From: Glandiceps talaboti
Taxonomy: Eukaryota; Hemichordata; Enteropneusta; Spengelidae
Direction of reading: 5' to 3'
DNA length: 64,000 nt
NCBI RefSeq assembly: GCF_964340395.1
Contig: NC_135564.1
Location: forward strand, 17,668,431-17,732,430
Part shown: piece by piece, positions 11,683-20,600 of the stretch
Numbering within the stretch: the first letter of the stretch is position 1
How the letters are laid out: every line of letters starts with the position of its first letter
The notes under the pieces: generated by a model
What the model saw: the letters and a program-made list of their open reading frames with translations, nothing else
What the model was told of the DNA's origin: nothing
Databases searched by the model: none
Position numbers and translations under genes: made by a program

Positions 11683-14600
11683 CATACATACATACATACA
11701 TACATACATACATACGTATATACGCACAGACACACAGATAGACAGACAGACAGACAGAAATGCATATACTCACACACTAATAACTACTACAACTTGACAT
11801 TGCATTTTACTCCAGAAAGTAGAATAAGAAAACTGATGGTCACGACCCCTTTAGTGAAATAGTTTTATTTGTATGAAACTTCTTACATATCATACAGCAG
11901 ATATATTCACCAAGGCCTACTGTGGTCAATTCACCATACAGCATTAATGCCAAAATACTGTTGTAATTTTGATGGTATATATAGTGATTATTGGTACATT
12001 TAATGTCTTTCTACATACATACATTATGAAATGTACATTATTTTGCAGGTGATGTAATGGGACCGACACTAAATAATCTGCATAATTTACTAAGATTGCC
12101 GTTTGGCTGTGGTGAACAAAACATGATACACTTTGCACCAAATGTTTATGTTTTGCGATACCTAAAGAGAACTTTACAGCTGACCCCAGAAACTGAAACT
12201 GAAGCCTTGCAGTATTTGATAGAAGGTAAGTCTTAGCCACACATGTTATACAGTATTAAAACAATGGAATGCCCAATATGATGCTTGCAAGTAGAGAATA
12301 GACTATTACTGTAACCTTGGCTTATGTGCAGTATAGAAAAATTGCAGATTGTAATGATTATGTTATGAAGCAGGGTTCAGTGTAACTAGAAATGATGACA
12401 TCTAGTACTAAGAATTTAATTGGTGGTGCCTAATTAGACTTTAAGATATGTCACAGTGTTCTACCCTCACTGGCCTCCTCTCCGATGTGTGAGGGCGCCT
12501 AACATAATATTCAGATTTCTCATAACCTGAGATAGAATTTTTACCATTATTTTTACCATTCCTTTGCACCACAGTGTGCCCTCTAAACCAATTTGATGTG
12601 CCACTGATGCACACTATTTTAGTGACTGTGGTACATGGTGACTCACAAGAAATGCCAATTTTATCATTTTGACTCACAACAACAATTAAAATTTGGCTAT
12701 CATTAGAGGGCACACTGCTATGCACAGTGGCTTGGCATGTGTGAGAATAAGCTGATCTTTTTTCTCTATATTTACTCTCAAGTATGAGGTAAAATGTTGT
12801 TACTGGTATGAGAATTATTTTGGTTATTTTATCACTGGATAGCCCTACATTATGTTCATACATTGATCATGTTTACAGGATATCAAAGACAATTGACTTA
12901 CAAGCGATATGATGGCTCCTACAGTGCCTTTGGTGAGAGAGACTCTGCAGGCAGTATGTGGTTAACAGCATTTGTACTCAAATCATTTGCACAGTCCAGA
13001 TCTTTTATCTACATTGATCCTAAGGAATTAGAAGAAAGTGTAACTTGGATAATCAAACATCAAAAGAAAGATGGCTGCTTTCCAGCTGTAGGAAGGGTTC
13101 TTAATAAAGATATTCAGGTAGGAACTATTTTCAGAAGGAAACAGTAGATTTTGTTAAACTCTTTTGTCTTGACATTACAATCTTTGTATTTGTCAAAACA
13201 AGGAAATCAGGGCATTCATGATGTCATCACTAGAGGTTTTCCCATAAACCTTTGCAGGAAAATCCCGAAATGGCTGAACACATGTCAAGAGCAGTAGAAC
13301 TTATTTACAAGATTTAAAAGTTGAATAAGTTACTATGGTGCTATTTTACCACCCAAATCGTATTTTAAGTTGGTAGCAAGAATCAATACAAATGTACCAC
13401 AGGCAGAAATAAGTCACACTGACATTTCCTTCGAAATTTACAGTTTGAAATTTAAGTAATTCAAATTCATTATTGAATAGTCTCGGTTTGTTGATAAACA
13501 TGATTTCTAACAGTGTATGCACAATAAGAAAACTGCCAAATATTGATACTAACCATTCAACTATAATTTCATTCCACAGGGTGGCCTGAAAGGTCGCATC
13601 TCTCTGACAGCTTATGTCCTGATGTCTTTGCTGGAAGTAGGTATGACAGGAGAGAGAGAAACTAATGCCATAGAGCTAGCACAGGAATTCTTAGAAAACA
13701 AGGTAGCCACTGGACAAGTGACAGATCCGTATACAGCAGCATTGACAGCATATGCATTGACAACATTGAAAAGTTCACAAGCTGGAGCAGCTATTAGAAA
13801 ACTCAACAGCTTTGCTATCAAGAGAGGTTGGTAGACGCTTAGTTTTAGTATTGTGGGTATAAACATTCCTCCAAGGGAGATGATAATGGACTGGGTCAAA
13901 TAGCACAAATAAGTTTTTAATACAAGCAAGCATTTGGTAATGAAATTACAACGAGTAACACTGAAGTAAAGCACTTTCTCTATGTGCTACACTTGTTAAT
14001 AGCATTCATATCAAGTGTAAAAGTATACTTTTTCAATTGGTTTATTTACACGCCTAGTGTGGTCAATTAGCAAATGAAAAAGTACACTTTTACACTTGAT
14101 ATGGATGCTATAAACGATTATGGTATTTACAGAAAATGTTTACTTTGGTGTTATGGGTTGTACTTGAGATGGATGCTATAAACGATTGTGGTACATACAG
14201 AAAATGTTTACTTTGGTGTTATGGGTTGTACTTGATATGGATGCTATAAAATATTGTGGTACATACAGAAAATGCTTTACTTTGGTATTATGGGTTGTAA
14301 GTTAATACATGTAGTTATGAAAAATCAAAGTCCAATGAAGAATGTAGTTTTCTTTATGAAGTTTATGGGTGCAATAAAGATTCTATTCTATATATTATCA
14401 TACACTTTTGTTTTCTCTGTAGATGGTTTCACCTACTGGCGGTTCTCTGGCCACCCATTGGAGTCAGCACCATTGTTTGAATTCAATGATGGTCTAAAAC
14501 AATCTATGAATTCTGCAGAAGTTGAAATGACAGCCTATGGATTGTTAACTTACACTGTCATGGGTGATGTAGCCTCTGCTTTACCAGTTGTCAAGTGGCT

Positions 14601-17600
14601 GTCCAAACAAAGGAATTCCCTTGGTGGATTTTCATCAACCCAGGTGAGACTAATGTATGAGTATGTATGTAAACAGCACTATTTGAAATGTCTATCACCA
14701 TATCTCTTTCAAAAGCTAGTTTGTAATTCATGCTCAGTTGCAAAGGACTCACATTTTAGTTGAAAGGAAATTTTTCACATTTTGGTTTCACTGTATTTTG
14801 GCAGATGAACAATTTGACTACAGTGTACTTATAGCCATATCACATTTGTGAGTTAATGTATTTAATGTCTTTATGACCTGTGGTTATCCAAAACTGACCA
14901 GTGACATTGATATCATTTTCAGACTGATTTATTTTGGTGCAAACAAGTATGCATTCACATCAGCTGTTCTCCCTTTACTCCATTTATATAGCACTAGTTT
15001 CCAATTCCTGGTACCTGAAATAGAATATTACTGCCTAGGTGCATCATAAAAATAACAAACGTTCAGTTTCTTGATCGACGTCATAACTTCCACACCATGT
15101 GCTTCATATGCATTACTATAGGCACGCATGAGGACAAGTCAACCTTCTTGTTCTATTTTGCCTCTCTAGCTTGAGATAAAATGCTGTTGCAAGTACCAAG
15201 AATTTAAAGTGAAGTTCACAGACTACAAATTGAATAAAGAAGTTTTCAAGTTCTTTGTGAAGGCAGTAGCTATCGTATTTTCTTATTGTATATTTCTTTG
15301 TCCTGTACAGGATACCTGTGTAGCACTACAAGGTTTATCAGAGTATGCTATCTTGGCATACATTGGTGGTGTCAATGTATCCATCAATGTAGCGTCTACC
15401 AACCTGGACTACAATAATGTCTTCATTCTCAACAAAGAAAACAGTGAAGTTCTACAGACGGACAGGGTAGGTTGTAGGTTTAATTATCCAACAAAGTGTG
15501 TCATGCAAAATTATTTCAAAACACAAATTAAAGACCCTACGGCCTGATAAAAAAAATTGTGTGGTTCTGATTACGCTCAATTTTAGAGTAGGTGGGGTAG
15601 GTAGATTTTTTATTTTATTTTGTTATATTTGTGTTTTTATGTGTGAGTGTCTAGTTCAGGTTTTCCATTGTTTTCCAAATGGTCTCTGTGTTCTTTATGT
15701 CTTCCTATGAGATGTACAGCCATTACTAATAGGAAGAACAGTTTTATATTGTCTTTTGAAGTTGATGTCAGTTTCCACATCCACTATTTCTCGTGAGACT
15801 TCACAATTTTTTGCAATTTTTTTTTTGGTCGAATGTGTAAAAAAAGTTTAGGGTTGGCAGTGAAAAACTACCCTGGTAGGTGGGGTTGGGTAACCGGAAC
15901 CAAACAATAATTTTTTATAGGCCTAAGTAATGTGAACAATTTACATTTTGTTCAATTAACAAAAAATAGCGTTATTTTGTATATTGACAGTAGTTTCAGC
16001 CAATGAATGCTGTTCTTGCAACATTGTTTCAAGTAAGCTGTGAGTTTACAATCATAGTGACGTAAAGAACCAATAACTGTTACATTTCAGAGTTTACATG
16101 TTTTCATGATAACAAGTTACTAATGTTAATATATCACATGTTGGTACTTTACAATGAGTAACACTGAAATAAAGCACTTTCTCTATGTGATATGGTTGTT
16201 TACAGCATTCATGTCAAGTGTGTAAAAGTATACTGTTTCAAATGGTTTATTTACAAGCCTAGCATGTGCCCATTGTGGTCAATTAGCAAATGAAATAGTA
16301 TACTTTTACACATCGATGCTATAAACGATTGTGGTACATACAGAAAACACTTTACTTTGGTGTTATGGGTTTTCAGTTTTTCATCTTTTGACTGTTTCTA
16401 TGATTTCCTTTGATTATCATCATCAGATTCCAAGCATTCCTACTGGAGTATTTGTACGAGCTAAAGGTGATGGTTGTGCACTACTTCAGGTAATCATCAC
16501 AACTAATTTATAATAACACAATGCATTTAGAATACTGTTTTGGTCCTCAGTAGTTGTAGTAATGCGAATTTGTAATGCACCTTTCCTCCTGAGAGCTCAA
16601 AGCTCAAAGCTCAAAGCTCATCGGTCAATGTAGGATCATATGCTACTGACTTCTGTTTACAGCCAAAACATTAAGCATCTCAAAATATTAGTGCTCACAA
16701 ATGTAACTGCATCTAGTTACAATACGTTGAAATTGTTTGTTTCATTTAGACAAATTGTAGCAAGAAACTGCAATCTTGCTGTCATAGGGTGTAGAATGTG
16801 CAGTTTCTTATTGGTTTCTATTTGGTTGTATCAAAAAGAGTTGGAACACTACCATGAAACAGGCAGTATGAAGAGAAGTCAGTGCAAAGAATAGTTATTC
16901 TGTACAACAGAAAGGAGTAAATATAATTTCATAAAAGTAAGAAAAATGGAAAGGAATAGGTACATGTACCGTGTTAGACTTCCAATTGTGTTCACTGACT
17001 TGTTACATTTGATGGTTTGTCACTTCCATATCAAATAATAAAGGTACAACAAATGTACTTAGGTTACACTATCATTTTGTATATTTTCTTCAGATTGATG
17101 TGTCCTATAACATTCCTGATCCTACCACTATGCCAGCATTTCAACTAGATGTCAAGATACAGGAGAGAAGGAAAGAACCCAAAAAACCCACCTTAAACAA
17201 GAAACTTTCACTTCGTAGAAGAAGAGCTGCTGTAGAAGAGGAATTTACTGAGACAAATGAACTCACTGGAGAAAACTACAAAGTTACAATAGAAGCATGT
17301 ACTAGGTAAGATTATGACAGAACCCCACATGTGACATGTGACATGTGAATGCAAGTGTGGTGTACTCGGGATATTTGCACCGAGTGCTTGGAGTGCGGAG
17401 TGTTCTCTGCAGTCATACTTTTGCAAGCTTTAATAGTGCATCAAAGTGCAGCAGAAAACACTGCAAGTATGAGTGCAAATGCTAAAACTATAAAAATATT
17501 GTCACAACATGTTGATACAACAGTGATAAGCTATTGAATGGACATTGGTTTAATTATAGTCTCAGTAGGGCGACATCTCTGAAAACTAGTTTATTTAGAG

Positions 17601-20600
17601 TTCCATGAACTTGCAGTGTTGTTTTGGGACTTCCAATGTTTACACTATCTTGATCACAGGATGATTACAATTACACAACAGAGGAACTGCTATCACCCAC
17701 TTGTGTAATCTACCATATTGAAGAACACTAGAGTTAGTTTGCATCTATCTTAATAGTAAACTGAAGGCTGGATTACTAGTGTCAGAACCTTAAAATTACA
17801 TTATGCTTTCTCTTCTAAAGATGGCTTCATTATGGTTCATCTAACATGGCAGTGGTTGAAGTTGCCTTGTTGACTGGTTTTAGACCTGATATCGAAAGTC
17901 TTGAAAAGGTTTGTACATTATTCAGTGTAACTGTCATTTCTAATTTATATTACGGTGAAATGCTTTTGTGTCTTTCGTTATATTTTCATATATTTTTTCA
18001 ATGTTATGTTACGTCTTGAGCTACATATCATGTAAGGACTTAGTTCGTTCATGTGCGGGATATCACCTGTTAATTAGATATTATACCCCAATATTTGTCT
18101 TCATTCAGCCAAGGAAAATACGAGCGACCTAAGGGGCCCTTCATGAATATTTTCTGGCTGAATGAAGACAAATATTGGGGAATAATATAATTATACCATC
18201 GCCAGTAATAGTAAAAAAATCAGAGAAAATAATTGCAATTTAGAGCGGTTTTGACTCATTTCGAACACAGTAGAACCAATGATGTAGACACACGTTGTCC
18301 TTACATAGATGCACATTGTCATGACGTAGAACAACCAGAGTATATATTCCATATTTTTTGTTCAACTTGGCTAGTGCATGGTATGTGTAATGAAGTTTAT
18401 GATCGCCCTGGGCAGACAATGTATGTGGCTGTCAGTAAAGAGACAATATTATTTTCACAATGGGAGCTTAGAGAGCAAATAGCTGTGATTTCAAACACTA
18501 ATTCTTTTTCTTGAATATCCTTTTTAGCTGGTATTAAGTAAAAATTCTGGTATTAAAAGATACGAGGTGGATGGAAGGAAGGTATTTTTCTACTTTGACG
18601 AGATTCCAAGCGAATGTCTAACATGTGTCAGTTTTGAAGCCTATCGTGACTACATTGTTGGCAAGACCAAACCAGTCCCAGTCAGGATTTATGACTACTA
18701 TGAACCAAGTAAGTCGTCAGGGTTTTTTAAAGTCTTGAATACATCTATGACTTGAATATTTTGATTATAAGATTCCATATTTATACCATATTCTGGTCAC
18801 CCACCTTGCACAGTCATTTTCAAAAGAGGTGCAACAAGAGGGCGCCCTCACATGGGGAAAAGTGAAGGCTGAAATAATCTAGCAGTACATGGCGACAATA
18901 AAATGTGACTAGTAAAACAATTCCATAAGTTCCTAAAAATTATGTCATCAGAACTAATAGTTTGACTTGTTGGAATCTTCAAATTATATTTCCAAAAATA
19001 GATTAAATTTGTGTAGCAAATATACATAGGATTTCCTTGTACAGTTTCAGTTGTGATGTGTAAACTTATAAAGGCACACTCTAACAAAAACAACTGTATC
19101 ACTTGCTTTGCAGGATATGAGGCTACCAAGTTCTACAATGTCTCCAGGAATAGTCCTCTCTCTCAAGAACTATGTGAGGGCAGTCTTTGCAACGAAGTAC
19201 GAGAAGAAACATTTAGCGCTTTCTCCAGTAAGTGTCTAATGCACGTACTATATTTTGTATAATTAATAAATTCAAACCTAAATTCAAATCCAAGTCCGAA
19301 ATCTTACAGTGGAACACCACGCCAAGAAATAAAGGGATTTTCATAAACATTGGGCTCTTGAGAGTCATTTCATGATTTTACATCACCTACAATTACTTAC
19401 GATTTCAGAGAAGCATCAAGTTGATATTGTGTCTTTATAGGGTGTCTTTGATGTGGGCCATTACATGATGGGAGTCATCTGAAATAATATATTCATTCTT
19501 GCACAAGGAATATTTCATGAGATATATTTTCAACTGAAGGGAATAAGCATTCAGGAGTCACTTTAACAAAATGTTGCACTCTGTCAATTACTTAATATAT
19601 TTTCAAATTATTTTTGTCTCTATTACCAGCTCATATTGAGGAGTCTCCAGAAGGGTGCAATTCACTGTTTGGATGCCCACATTTCCGCGAAGACAACTTT
19701 GAACGATGTGCTTGTGTACATGAATGTGATGACAGTGGAACTCCTGTATGTGGAAGTGATGGAAATATGTATCCCAATCTATGTAAAATGGAAGTAGATT
19801 CATGTAAACTGAATATGGAGTTGATATCAATGCCATTAGATGAATGTGGGGAAGGTACATTTATAACTTACTAAATATTGTGTATCAGGCAAACTCCAAG
19901 AAACAATAGTGTTGTTGTCATAATTTCCCAAAACAAGAAATACTTTTGTTTTTTCTGGAGTAATTTCCATAGAAAGGTTTATTATAGAAAGGAATATATC
20001 TTGATTCAAGTGAACGATGTCACATGTAATTTAGTATTTAAAATTGATATCACAGTGACTGATGAAATATTAAGCTTTAAATTTCTAAGACTAGAAGAAG
20101 ACACAGTGTCTTGTTTTGTCTTATAGCTAAAATGATGTTGGCTTGGTGTTTCAGTGTTTATGTTTTTGATACAAAGATAGATTTCAACTCTAGGTAACAA
20201 TAACATTAACAGAGACACAATAAACACAGCATGATCCTTTGCCCAATCACATTGAACACTGATAAGCATTGCTATTCTTTCACAGTACAGGCTTCTAATG
20301 AAAACATTACACATGGACTTGATGATTTTAATGTCTGCAATTGTTTTTTCTAACTGATAATCAACATATCATCTTTACTACTTCTACATCCTCACTGTGC
20401 ATGGCACCTATGTAATTGTTTCTTTTGCGTTAGAAGTTGTCTGAGGGTGTGTAGCAGATGTCATGTCACATAAGTGAAACCCCAAATCTACATCATTTTT
20501 GCTGTAATTGTCTTGTCTCATCTCATCTTGTTTCATTTTGTCTTGGCTTGTCTTGTCTTGTCTTGTCTTGCTTTGCTTTGTCTTGTCTTGTCTTGTCTTG

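Larger units (their letters stand above)
11202..15466 (+). other. Exons for CUB linker and thioester domain (TED)
   Basis: Exons 11202-11291, 12049-12225, 12879-13117, 13580-13826, 14423-14643 and 15311-15466 encode the alpha-helical thioester domain and its linkers. GCGEQ lies at fragment residues about 661-665; its Cys and Gln form the internal beta-cysteinyl-gamma-glutamyl thioester that binds targets covalently. [25 protein letters not shown] is the usual helix pair after it, and [30 protein letters not shown] and [22 protein letters not shown] are the repeating TED helices ending in the ST-DT-ALQAL-like motif of A2M. All key residues look intact, so the thioester is probably functional. 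Confidence 0.9.
16427..19227 (+). other. Exons for second CUB half and receptor-binding domain
   Basis: Exons 16427-16489, 17094-17305, 17821-17908, 18528-18708 and 19114-19227 encode the rest of the CUB domain ([21 protein letters not shown]) and the A2M receptor-binding (MG8-like) domain: [38 protein letters not shown], and [12 protein letters not shown]. Between them lies a lysine/arginine-rich stretch ending [14 protein letters not shown] (RRRR at about residues 1050-1053), a third possible furin site that would release the receptor-binding, Kazal and tail parts. The last exon (CEGSLCNEV) links to the Kazal domain. Confidence 0.8.

Noticed and set aside
11540-11773. Minus-strand frame rich in Tyr-Val-Cys-Met
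   Set aside because: Translation of a (CATA)n microsatellite.
12441-12863. 140-residue minus-strand open frame inside a CPAMD8 intron
   Set aside because: No recognisable domain, no promoter or splice signals, low-complexity residue use, and it overlaps the intron end of the host gene.
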